Source: Flavobacteriales bacterium
GTDB lineage: Bacteria > Bacteroidota > Bacteroidia > Flavobacteriales > UBA7312
NCBI GenBank assembly: GCA_002862585.1
Contig: PKDP01000036.1
Span: 1-5,083 of the forward strand
Reading direction: 5' to 3'
DNA length: 5,083 nt
Shown: positions 1 through 4,893 of the stretch, one piece after another
How positions within the stretch are numbered: position 1 is the first letter of the stretch
Layout: every line of letters begins with the position of its first letter
Notes under the pieces: generated by a model
Told to the model about the DNA's origin: nothing
Databases searched by the model: none
Seen by the model: only the letters and a program-made list of their open reading frames with translations
Program-made: the position numbers and the translations under genes

Positions 1-120
1 GCTGATATTCGAGAGATAGTCCTATTGAAAAATAGATTTACTGGTGAAACAGGTATGGCTGACACCTTGCAATATTACCGCGAAGAAAATCGGTTAATCG
101 AGGCCGATAGCAAGTTCTAA
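1..120 (+). CDS. Primase/helicase (T7 gp4-like), C-terminal end only
   Basis: This is the last 39 codons of a gene that begins left of the window, ending in TAA at 118-120. The segment LKNRFTGETGMADTLQYYRE closely follows the end of the T7 gp4 helicase domain, where RFTGDTG precedes a strand rich in Tyr. By family knowledge the full protein would be a hexameric 5'-3' replicative helicase, usually fused to a primase, that unwinds DNA ahead of the phage polymerase. The tail after this domain is very short (EADSKF). T7 gp4 instead has a long acidic tail that also ends in Phe and contacts the polymerase. The terminal Phe and a few acidic residues are kept here, but most of the tail is absent. Whether a primase domain is present cannot be seen. 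A 43-nt A-rich gap separates it from the next gene. Confidence 0.85.
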   Translation, partial: ADIREIVLLKNRFTGETGMADTLQYYREENRLIEADSKF

Positions 121-163
121 AAACTCGAAAAACCCTCAACGAAAAAAACTAAGGAGAGACATC

Positions 164-508
164 ATGTCTACAGATTTAACTCGTCTTGAAAAAAATTTCA
201 TTAAGTTCCACACCAAAAACCCCGCTGTTTGGACTGAATTCCAACGGTATGCTTTTGAAGCAATAAGAGCAGGGAGAATTCGGTATTCAGCTAGATTTAT
301 CATTCACAAAATTCGATGGGACTCAGCAGTAAACACGAGTAAAACCAGCGCGTTCAAAATCGCAAATGATCACAGTCCCTACTACGCAAGACTGTTTAAT
401 AAAACTTTCCCAGAACACAACGACCTTTTTAAAACGATTCTGCCGGAAACTGAGGCTGATCAAACAGTACGTGAAAGCGTACACCTCCAAACGGAGATGG
501 CGGTATGA
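164..508 (+). CDS. Conserved phage protein of unknown function (114 aa)
   Basis: The ATG at 164 follows a strong AAGGAG (151-156) with 7-nt spacing. The stop overlaps the polymerase start as ATGA (505-508), so the two genes are probably translationally coupled. The protein is soluble, with no membrane segment. Its pattern, FxxFH near the N-terminus, then aromatic-rich helices, IRW (residues 50-52) and YYARLFNKTFPEH (residues 73-85), matches from memory a widespread family of hypothetical proteins in tailed phages and prophages. No enzyme motif is visible and I do not assign a function. Its position between helicase and polymerase suggests a replication or DNA-metabolism accessory role, which is inference from context only. 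The reading frame is well supported by RBS, overlap and composition. Confidence 0.88.
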   Translation: MSTDLTRLEKNFIKFHTKNPAVWTEFQRYAFEAIRAGRIRYSARFIIHKIRWDSAVNTSKTSAFKIANDHSPYYARLFNKTFPEHNDLFKTILPETEADQTVRESVHLQTEMAV

Positions 509-2271
509 GCCGCTATGTAATGGATATTGAGACGAACGGTCTACTGCATGAAATGGATAAGATTCATTGTGTAGGCTTACTCGATGTCGAGACAAATCAA
601 TACTTTGGATTTAAGCCAGACGAACTAGATCAAGCATTGAAAAAGATGATTAGTGCAGATGAGTTAATCATGCACAACGGCATTGCTTTTGATTTCCCTG
701 CGATCAAGCTTATTTACCCGTGGTTTAAATACACTGGAAAGGTGACAGATACTTTAGTCTTATCTCGTCTGATCAAAGCTGATCTTTACACCGATGATGT
801 GACTTCAGCAGTTCTCCCCGATGGGTTTCTTAAGCGCAATTACGGTTCTCATAGTTTAAAAGCTTGGGGACTGCGCTTGGGAAATCTTAAAGGCGATTAC
901 GATGGAGGATGGGAAGAGTTTAACCAGGATATGCTGGAGTACATGGAACAAGATTGTCGAGTCACATTTGACCTCTACAACCTTCTTCTTAAAGACAAAA
1001 ACTTCTCACAACGATCTATCGAACTTGAGCATGACCTTGCTGAAGTTTGCTACAGGATTGGACGTAATGGTTGGACATTTGATGAAAAGATGGCTGGTGA
1101 GTTTTATGCGACTCTCGCTCAAAGGAGGCTCGAGTTAGAGAACGATTTAAGTAACTTGTTTGACCCTTGGGAGGTCAGGACTCCATTCACGCCCAAGGTC
1201 AATAATAAAAGCCGTGGATATGTTAAAGGTGAGCTTACCTACAAAGTAAAAGAGATACAGTTCAATCCAAATTCTCGAAAGCACATAGCCCATTGCTTAA
1301 TCAAAAAATACGGTTGGAAGCCCAAGCAATTTACTCCAACTGGTGAACCAAAAATCGATGAGAACGTGCTTATCGACCTCCACTACCCAGAAGCTAAAAA
1401 GTTAGCTGAGTTTTTCTTGGTTCAAAAGAGAATAGCGATGCTTGCTGAAGGTAATGCCGCGTGGATGAAGTTGGTAGATAAAGACGGTAAGTTAAGGCAT
1501 ACGATTGTTAGTGGGAATTGTATATCGGGCCGCGCCAGCCATCGATCACCAAACCTAGCGCAGATCCCTTCAACAAGGGCTGTCTATGGCAAAGAGTGTC
1601 GTAGGTTATTTACTGCACCTAAAGGATGGACAGTACTTGGATCTGATCTCAGTGGTCTTGAGCTTAGAGCTTTAGCTCATTATCTGGATGACGATGGAGA
1701 ATACGCTAATCAAATCCTGAGTGGTGACATCCATACTTTTAATCAAAATGCTGCCGGACTTTCTAACAGGGATCAGGCTAAATCTTACATCTATTCTGTC
1801 TGCTTCGGGGGAGGCGATAGTCTAATCGGAAAAATAGTAGGCGGTGGCCGCAAAGAAGGACAGCGGCTAAAAGCTGAATTCAACAAAAACATCCCTGCCT
1901 TTAAAAGACTCAACAATGATCTTCAACGTGTCTTCAAGGCCAAAGGTTTCATCACTGGGCTGGATGGCCGAAAACTATATGTAAGAAGTGAACACAGATT
2001 GTTATCACAACTACTGCAATCTTGCGGTGCAATTCTGTGTAAGGAATGGGTCAAGCTAATTGACTCTAATTTAACTAAAGACGGGCTATCAAGCTACATC
2101 ATGGGCTGGATTCACGATGAAGTTCAAATTGCTTGTCCTACTACAGAAGAGGCAGAGTATGTCGGTAATTTATGTAAAAGATTGGCTAAAGAGGCAGGCG
2201 AAAACTACCAACTCCAAATCCCAATCGAATCTGAATATAACTTGGGACATTCTTGGTGCGACACCCACTAA
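505..2271 (+). CDS. Family A DNA polymerase with 3'-5' exonuclease (T7 gp5-like)
   Basis: Replicative DNA polymerase of 588 aa (T7 gp5 is 704). The proofreading domain has Exo I DIETNGLL (D7, E9), Exo II MHNGIAFDFPA (D63) and Exo III YMEQD (Y146, D150), all acidic residues intact. The polymerase domain has motif A GSDLSGLELRALAH (D381), motif B RDQAKSYIY (R422, K426, Y430) and motif C WIHDEVQI (H537, D538, E539). The C-terminus GHSWCDTH matches the T7 end, including the final His. Y430 aligns with T7 Y526, and F434 replaces the tyrosine at T7 Y530. The thumb segment between W222 and F253, where T7 carries its thioredoxin-binding insertion, is only about 30 residues, against about 75 in T7. 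The ATG overlaps the upstream stop (ATGA), with GGAG at 493-496 as RBS. The two catalytic centres leave little doubt about the call. Confidence 0.98.
   Translation: MSRYVMDIETNGLLHEMDKIHCVGLLDVETNQYFGFKPDELDQALKKMISADELIMHNGIAFDFPAIKLIYPWFKYTGKVTDTLVLSRLIKADLYTDDVTSAVLPDGFLKRNYGSHSLKAWGLRLGNLKGDYDGGWEEFNQDMLEYMEQDCRVTFDLYNLLLKDKNFSQRSIELEHDLAEVCYRIGRNGWTFDEKMAGEFYATLAQRRLELENDLSNLFDPWEVRTPFTPKVNNKSRGYVKGELTYKVKEIQFNPNSRKHIAHCLIKKYGWKPKQFTPTGEPKIDENVLIDLHYPEAKKLAEFFLVQKRIAMLAEGNAAWMKLVDKDGKLRHTIVSGNCISGRASHRSPNLAQIPSTRAVYGKECRRLFTAPKGWTVLGSDLSGLELRALAHYLDDDGEYANQILSGDIHTFNQNAAGLSNRDQAKSYIYSVCFGGGDSLIGKIVGGGRKEGQRLKAEFNKNIPAFKRLNNDLQRVFKAKGFITGLDGRKLYVRSEHRLLSQLLQSCGAILCKEWVKLIDSNLTKDGLSSYIMGWIHDEVQIACPTTEEAEYVGNLCKRLAKEAGENYQLQIPIESEYNLGHSWCDTH
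2148..2152 (+). promoter_or_regulatory. Shine-Dalgarno inside the polymerase gene
   Basis: AGAGG lies 6 nt before ATG 2159, within the polymerase coding sequence just after motif C. It is the only plausible RBS serving a canonical start for the 131-aa gene, and is the reason 2159 was preferred to 2117. A chance purine run is possible because the local codons encode TEEAEY. Confidence 0.4.
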
Positions 2272-2554
2272 ATCCCAAGATCTGGCTGACAACGAAATAG
2301 AACATATCGTTGCATTTTTTATTGTTCTCGATAAGGCCGCGAGAACACCTTTCAAACTCAAATCTAACTTTGCACGAGAAGCCGCACTCTACGTTGCGAC
2401 TTGTGCATCACTTGGATTCATCACTAATCAAATTGAATTAGAAGAGTTCGCAAGTGAGTGGAACATCACTCCTATGGGACTCGACTTATTAGGAGAGCTA
2501 GATGAAATTATTAGAGGTATTACAGGAGAGGACAACCCCCACGTTACTGATTGA
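2159..2554 (+). CDS. Conserved phage protein, probable winged-helix fold; start uncertain
   Basis: Only the part from about residue 45 (EIEHIVAFFIVLDKAART onward) looks like a normal phage protein. Its helices, GFIT (86-89), a hairpin-like stretch with W101 and ITPMGLDLL (103-111) resemble the end of a winged helix, so DNA binding is possible but not shown. From memory, similar small proteins sit beside polymerase genes in T7-like phages. No ATG, GTG or TTG occurs in this frame after the polymerase stop. The best canonical start is ATG 2159 with AGAGG at 2148-2152, spacing 6, giving 131 aa but overlapping the polymerase by 113 nt. An earlier ATG at 2117 lacks an RBS. A non-standard start such as CTG 2282, just after the polymerase stop, would give a 90-aa protein closer to the recognisable domain. 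The 3' end overlaps the exonuclease gene by 53 nt. Confidence 0.72.
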   Translation: MSVIYVKDWLKRQAKTTNSKSQSNLNITWDILGATPTKSQDLADNEIEHIVAFFIVLDKAARTPFKLKSNFAREAALYVATCASLGFITNQIELEEFASEWNITPMGLDLLGELDEIIRGITGEDNPHVTD

Positions 2555-3263
2555 TGCAGACCTGTTTCTTTATAGAGCGAGTGTCATAGCAGAAGACGAA
2601 ACCGATTGGGGCGATGGAATATGGTCACTAGCCACCGATCTCAAAGTAGCAAAAAAACTATTCACTGATCAAATCAACGGATTTCACGAACGGCTAGGTA
2701 CAAAAGAAGCTCTTATGTGCTTAACGAGTAGTGAGAACTTCCGAAGACAAGTTTTATCCACGTACAAGTCGAACCGGAAGAAAACCCGTAAGCCCGTAGG
2801 CTACAAAGCTATGGTTTCGTGGGTTGAGGACAACTGGCCCAGCCACACTCAGCAAGGTTTAGAAGCTGATGATGTTATGGGAATCCTTGGTTCATGTACT
2901 GACTTTAAAACAGTCATTGTAAGCGATGACAAAGACATGAAAACAATTCCTTGCAAGCTCTACAGGCCAAATGATGATGACTTGCTTGAAGTGTCTGAGC
3001 AAGCGGCAAACCTCAATTTCTTTCAACAGACTTTATGCGGAGATCCCGTTGATGGTTTCTATGGCTGTCCCAAGGTAGGCAAAGTAACTGCGGCAAAACT
3101 GTTAGGTAATCGTCCAGATTGGTCTGTAGTAGAAAATCAATTCATCAAAGCTGGCCTTAGTAAAGACGAGGCGATCACTCAAGCTCGTCTTGCAAGAATT
3201 CTAAGAGTTACAGATTGGGATGCTGACAAAGAGAAAGTGAAACTGTGGAGTCCAAGCCGATGA
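2502..3263 (+). CDS. 5'-3' exonuclease (T7 gp6-like, FEN/PIN superfamily)
   Basis: A 253-aa protein (T7 gp6 is 300 aa) with the flap/5'-nuclease layout. It has LIDADLFLYRA (D18, D20), YKSNRKKTRKPVGY (residues 88-101), LEADDVMG (E121, D123, D124), VSDDKDMKTIP (D142, D143, D145), CGDPVDG (D181, D184) and GCPKVGKVTAAKLL (residues 188-201), the helix-hairpin-helix-like DNA-binding segment. All expected metal-binding acids are present. The C-terminal LARILR (230-235) and KLWSP (247-251) match the end of T7 gp6. In T7 the enzyme removes RNA primers and degrades host DNA to supply nucleotides, and the same role is inferred here. ATG 2502 follows AGGAG (2491-2495) at 6-nt spacing, inside the previous gene. 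The stop overlaps the next start as ATGA. Confidence 0.96.
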   Translation: MKLLEVLQERTTPTLLIDADLFLYRASVIAEDETDWGDGIWSLATDLKVAKKLFTDQINGFHERLGTKEALMCLTSSENFRRQVLSTYKSNRKKTRKPVGYKAMVSWVEDNWPSHTQQGLEADDVMGILGSCTDFKTVIVSDDKDMKTIPCKLYRPNDDDLLEVSEQAANLNFFQQTLCGDPVDGFYGCPKVGKVTAAKLLGNRPDWSVVENQFIKAGLSKDEAITQARLARILRVTDWDADKEKVKLWSPSR

Positions 3264-3478
3264 TCAGATTAACGAAACGATCACCCCTTACCGGAAAAGA
3301 AAATACGATGACCATTGATTGCGAAATCAAAGATTACTACCGCTGGCAGAACGGAGCGAGGATTCAAACTGCCATGCCATATGTGAGTGGTGATGAGCGC
3401 GAATGGTTGATGACCGGAATATTCCCTGGCGAATGGGAGCTTTTTATAAAAGGAGGCTGTGGTGTTCCTGACAGATAG
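3260..3478 (+). CDS. Small conserved phage protein (72 aa), function unknown
   Basis: ATG 3260 overlaps the exonuclease stop (ATGA), with GGAG at 3247-3250 as RBS. A GTG at 3245 in the same frame is less likely. The pattern RLTKRSPLTGKENTMTIDC, then YYRWQNGARIQTAMP and DEREWLMTGIFPGEW, matches from memory a very common small protein of tailed phages. That family typically reads RxSPxTGK, GxLIQxAxPxL and EREFLxTGxTxEEW. It has no known enzymatic motif or membrane segment. The C-terminal stretch LFIKGGCGVPDR is encoded where the ribosome-binding site and start of the next gene lie, so its sequence may be shaped by that overlap. The family match is good but no function is known to me. Confidence 0.88.
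   Translation: MIRLTKRSPLTGKENTMTIDCEIKDYYRWQNGARIQTAMPYVSGDEREWLMTGIFPGEWELFIKGGCGVPDR
3450..3456 (+). promoter_or_regulatory. Consensus Shine-Dalgarno before tandem GTG codons
   Basis: AAGGAGG lies inside the end of the 72-aa gene and is followed by two in-frame GTG codons, at 3459 and 3462. Spacing to the first is only 2 nt and to the second 5 nt, so 3462 is the more likely start. A near-perfect SD may offset the weaker GTG codon. Confidence 0.75.
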
Positions 3479-3698
3479 AGAAAAGTTACAGCTTAAAAAG
3501 CCGCGCAAGATTGACCAAGAGGTTGGTACAGAGACTTGTAAAAACTACTACGTCAATTTGGAAGACGGTGACCGATACAACGTCCAGTTACATAAACAAC
3601 AACAAGCCAAGAGATCCAAAGAATTGCTTGTTGAAACCAGAATAAAACGAAAAGAAGAGGTGGCAGAATGGCTATACAATTACAGAAGAATAAAGTAG
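3462..3698 (+). CDS. Small charged hypothetical protein (78 aa)
   Basis: I do not recognise this protein. It starts at the second of two tandem GTG codons because the AAGGAGG at 3450-3456 is too close to the first. It overlaps the preceding gene by 17 nt and the following one by 31 nt. The product is rich in Lys, Arg and Glu, with a basic N-terminus (KLQLKKPRK), a central polar part with CKNYYVNLEDGDRYNV and a C-terminal half likely to be one long helix (KQQQAKRSKELLVETRIKRK). The basic character could fit nucleic-acid binding or a partner of the replication enzymes, but that is only a guess. Coupling to its neighbours and the strong RBS support it as a real gene. Confidence 0.75.
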   Translation: MFLTDREKLQLKKPRKIDQEVGTETCKNYYVNLEDGDRYNVQLHKQQQAKRSKELLVETRIKRKEEVAEWLYNYRRIK

Positions 3699-3865
3699 TT
3701 AAAGGGACAGAACATCGCCCCACGCTTGCTCAACGCGCACAAGAAGTTACTAGAGCAAGATACTATCGAAAGCAGTGTAAAGAAGACCTAAGAGATGCTG
3801 ATGGCGCACTCGATAGAGCAATGTCTGCTTATCATATTGAGTTGCTCAAAGAAGGAGTCTTGTGA
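3668..3865 (+). CDS. Small helical hypothetical protein (65 aa)
   Basis: ATG 3668 follows AAGAGG (3655-3660) at 7-nt spacing and overlaps the end of the previous gene. The stop shares one base with the next ATG (TGATG at 3863-3867). The product is unrecognised. Residues 20-60 (from LAQRAQEV through AYHIELL) are almost entirely helix-forming and charged, with spacing of hydrophobic residues that could give a short coiled coil or helical hairpin. There is no membrane segment, Cys pair or catalytic motif. The evidence for a real gene is the RBS, the coupling at both ends and the gap that its removal would leave in an otherwise fully packed operon. Confidence 0.75.
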   Translation: MAIQLQKNKVVKGTEHRPTLAQRAQEVTRARYYRKQCKEDLRDADGALDRAMSAYHIELLKEGVL

Positions 3866-4197
3866 TGCAAAAATATGGTATTAACAATGCTACGCCTGCG
3901 GATTGGGATAGGTTGCGAAAAGAGTTCCCTGCCGTAGAAACTACAGTAATTCAAAACGATGCTTGTATGGACAAACCAAGCAGCGACCCAGTGAAATCAC
4001 CAGAACACTACAACACTGGATCGATTGAGTGCATTGAAGCCATCAAAGAGTCGATGTCGGAACGCGAGTTCCGTGGCTACCTCAAAGGTAACGTCATGAA
4101 GTATCTCTGGAGATATGATCGCAAAGGCAAAGCCAAAGAAGACTTGAAGAAAGCCGATTGGTACTTGAACAGGCTAATTGACGGGATAAAGGGCTAA
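3865..4197 (+). CDS. DUF3310 protein (T7 gp1.7-type domain)
   Basis: The C-terminal two thirds is a typical DUF3310 domain: DPVKSPEHYNTGSIECIEAI (41-60), FRGYLKGNVMKYLWRY (69-84) and KGKAKEDLKKADWYLNRLI (87-105). The N-terminal 40 residues are variable. The domain occurs in T7 gp1.7, which is reported to phosphorylate dGMP and dTMP, so a nucleotide-metabolism role is possible. This 110-aa protein is much shorter than gp1.7 (196 aa), and kinase activity should not be assumed. ATG 3865 is preferred over GTG 3862 because AGGAG (3853-3857) is 7 nt away from it and only 4 nt from the GTG. It is the last gene of the forward arm and is followed directly by a structured non-coding region. Confidence 0.92.
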   Translation: MQKYGINNATPADWDRLRKEFPAVETTVIQNDACMDKPSSDPVKSPEHYNTGSIECIEAIKESMSEREFRGYLKGNVMKYLWRYDRKGKAKEDLKKADWYLNRLIDGIKG

Positions 4198-4218
4198 AAC
4201 CCTAAGAATTATCGTGCG

Positions 4219-4271
4219 CTACGTGAATGAAATGAGAGTTGGAAGGTATTGCCCTTGGCTTATTCACGTAG
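4219..4271. repeat. Inverted repeat, 12-bp stem with 29-nt loop
   Basis: CTACGTGAATGA (4219-4230) pairs with TTATTCACGTAG (4260-4271), including one G-T pair. After a two-base AA bulge (4272-4273) the stem may extend by 3-4 bp, pairing 4215-4218 with 4274-4277. Inside the loop AAGG (4243-4246) can pair with CCTT (4253-4256). A stem this long is not expected by chance in so short a region. It is followed by GAACGCGG, not by a T tract, so it is not a simple terminator. Confidence 0.7.
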
Positions 4272-4286
4272 AACGCGGTAAAAGCG

Positions 4287-4368
4287 GAAGGATACAGGGG
4301 AGATTAAGCTTATAGGAAGAAAAACGATCTAGCGTCTTACTTCGGCTTTCTTTCTCCCCTGCACCTTC
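4287..4368. repeat. Long interrupted hairpin (about 25 bp in five blocks)
   Basis: Nested pairing blocks are GAAGG (4287-4291) with CCTTC (4364-4368), CAGGGGAGA (4295-4303) with TCTCCCCTG (4353-4361), AAGC (4306-4309) with GCTT (4345-4348), GAAG (4316-4319) with CTTC (4340-4343) and ACG (4324-4326) with CGT (4333-4335). The first two, separated by a small ATA/CA internal loop, are the convincing part. The inner three are short and tentative. No T run follows on either strand, so the element resembles a stable RNA domain more than a terminator. Confidence 0.65.
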
Positions 4369-4384
4369 ACAAACTGGTTATACG

Positions 4385-4398
4385 CCCCTGAATTGGGG
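4385..4398. repeat. Short CCCC/GGGG hairpin
   Basis: CCCC (4385-4388) and GGGG (4395-4398) enclose the six-base loop TGAATT. The stem is only 4 bp but all G-C. It stands between the long hairpin and the palindrome, in an otherwise A/T-rich stretch. Alone it would be weak evidence. Confidence 0.4.
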
Positions 4399-4411
4399 AT
4401 TGCAAATTTAT

Positions 4412-4437
4412 ATGACCACTGGTCATTAAGGTTTTTT
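4412..4437 (+). terminator. Possible terminator of the forward arm: palindrome plus T tract
   Basis: ATGACCACTGGTCAT (4412-4426) is a perfect palindrome about one central base. As RNA it gives a 6-bp stem with a 3-nt loop. It is followed by TAAGG and then six Ts (4432-4437). The five-base spacer before the T tract makes it a poor intrinsic terminator. On the reverse strand the hairpin comes right after the stop codon of the last gene but is followed by ATAAATTT, so termination there is also uncertain. An odd-centred perfect palindrome could equally be a protein-binding site. Confidence 0.4.
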
Positions 4438-4644
4438 AGACTCATTTTGATCGTTTTCATAATTTAGAACTCCGTACTTGTTCAAAATCCTTTCAAAAAC
4501 TAATCCTTTCATCACTAATTCAAATCGTCTTGGATACATCTCATGCCATCTAATTAAAAGGTTTGGATGTACTTCAACTTTCTCTGAAACTTCTTTCATA
4601 CTTTCAAAACCATACTTTTCTTTTATCTCTTCACTAGGCTTCAT
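4426..4644 (-). CDS. Small probable helix-turn-helix protein (72 aa)
   Basis: This is the last gene of the reverse arm. ATG 4644 has AAGGA (4652-4656) at 7-nt spacing, and a TTG directly before it (4647) is less likely. It overlaps the preceding gene by 11 nt. Residues about 15-40 read as a helix (SMKEVSEKV), a turn (EVHPN) and a second helix (LLIRWHEMYP), the pattern of a small helix-turn-helix. The rest, RRFELVMKGLVFERIL, resembles the helix after such motifs in small phage and mobile-element proteins. A short polar tail ends in NESKKP. DNA binding and regulation are inferred, not shown. The perfect palindrome at 4412-4426 begins right at its stop codon and would be an obvious candidate site, though no link is proven. 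Confidence 0.8.
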   Translation of the reverse strand: MKPSEEIKEKYGFESMKEVSEKVEVHPNLLIRWHEMYPRRFELVMKGLVFERILNKYGVLNYENDQNESKKP

Positions 4645-4825
4645 CAAATGTTCCTTTTAATATTTGGTCATGTACTTCTTGGTTAGCTGGCTTGATGAAG
4701 GTGAGGCGGTAAGCCTCAACCTCCCCTTTCAAAGCATTATACCTATCCCATGCTGGCTGATACTCCTCAAACAACTCGAACTTGTATTTGCAGTGTTTTT
4801 TAGCGTACCTAACTATGAATCTCAT
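4634..4825 (-). CDS. Small hypothetical protein (63 aa)
   Basis: ATG 4825 follows GGAGGG (4833-4838) at 7-nt spacing and overlaps the stop of the 23-aa gene as ATGA. The stop lies 11 nt inside the next gene. I do not recognise the family. The order of a basic aromatic N-terminal strand (MRFIVRYAKKH), an amphipathic helix (YQPAWDRYNALK) and a second strand (EVEAYRLTFI) suggests a small beta-alpha-beta domain, an arrangement seen in several short phage proteins of unknown function. There is no membrane segment, metal motif or signal peptide. Tight coupling and the strong RBS make the gene credible. Confidence 0.82.
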   Translation of the reverse strand: MRFIVRYAKKHCKYKFELFEEYQPAWDRYNALKGEVEAYRLTFIKPANQEVHDQILKGTFDEA

Positions 4826-4893
4826 CGATAGACCCTCCCCCTAAAATCAAGCATCCAAGGCTTATAAAATCCTTGCTCATATTTAATATTCAT
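4822..4893 (-). CDS. Putative 23-aa micro-gene
   Basis: ATG 4893 is preceded by a full AAGGAGG (4901-4907) at 7-nt spacing, the best RBS in the reverse arm. The frame ends in a TGA that overlaps the next ATG (ATGA at 4822-4825). The peptide begins MNIKYEQGFYKPWMLDF and ends RGRVYR. It is basic and aromatic-rich with no membrane segment. Such a short gene would be missed by most length cut-offs, but the RBS and overlap pattern match its neighbours exactly. The alternative is a leader-like frame whose only job is to carry ribosomes to the 63-aa gene. No function is assigned. Confidence 0.65.
   Translation of the reverse strand: MNIKYEQGFYKPWMLDFRGRVYR
4833..4838 (-). promoter_or_regulatory. 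Shine-Dalgarno for the 63-aa gene, inside the 23-aa gene
   Basis: GGAGGG on the reverse strand is formed by GGG AGG codons of the 23-aa gene (residues G19 and R20) and lies 7 nt before ATG 4825. If the 23-aa frame is translated, the same bases serve both coding and initiation. Confidence 0.75.

Larger units (their letters stand above)
4198..4425. other. Non-coding convergence region with dense inverted repeats
   Basis: About 230 nt lie between the ends of the two convergent gene arms. No reading frame here has a good ribosome-binding site. The stretch instead holds successive inverted repeats at 4219-4271, 4287-4368, 4385-4398 and 4412-4426, which together cover most of its length. No tRNA T-loop, hammerhead core or clear sigma70 promoter pair was seen. 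If transcribed rightward as the tail of the forward operon it would form a highly folded 3' end. Leftward transcription from the reverse arm would give the mirror structures. A separate small RNA, a composite terminator or a protein-bound DNA element are all possible. Confidence 0.6.

Noticed and set aside
323..595. Reverse 90-aa open frame
   Set aside because: It lies opposite the 114-aa gene and the polymerase Exo I region, both well supported, and its composition (many His, Ser, Tyr and Arg) is typical of an antisense shadow.
2170..2361. Reverse 63-aa open frame across the polymerase end
   Set aside because: It is antisense to the polymerase C-terminus and the winged-helix gene, with no convincing RBS. 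It is treated as a shadow.
4214..4315. Forward 33-aa frame starting at GTG 4214, or 27 aa from ATG 4232, in the convergence region; its upstream translation RIIVRY resembles RFIVRY at the start of the 63-aa reverse protein
   Set aside because: No Shine-Dalgarno precedes either start, the frame lies across the strongest inverted repeat, and the similarity is only about five residues. It is more easily explained by chance, although a decayed gene copy cannot be excluded.
4201..4380. tRNA, hammerhead ribozyme or tmRNA
   Set aside because: No T-loop consensus, cloverleaf, CUGANGA/GAAA core or tag frame could be found, although the region is clearly structured.
4371..4425. Possible sigma70 promoter elements (TTATAC, TTGCAA, TTTATAT)
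   Set aside because: No pair with a proper -35 and about 17-nt spacing was found, and any product would run antisense into the reverse arm. It is most likely just A/T-rich sequence.
4478..4660. Forward 60-aa open frame
   Set aside because: It is antisense to the probable helix-turn-helix gene, which has a good RBS and coupling. The Ser/Phe-rich product looks like a shadow.
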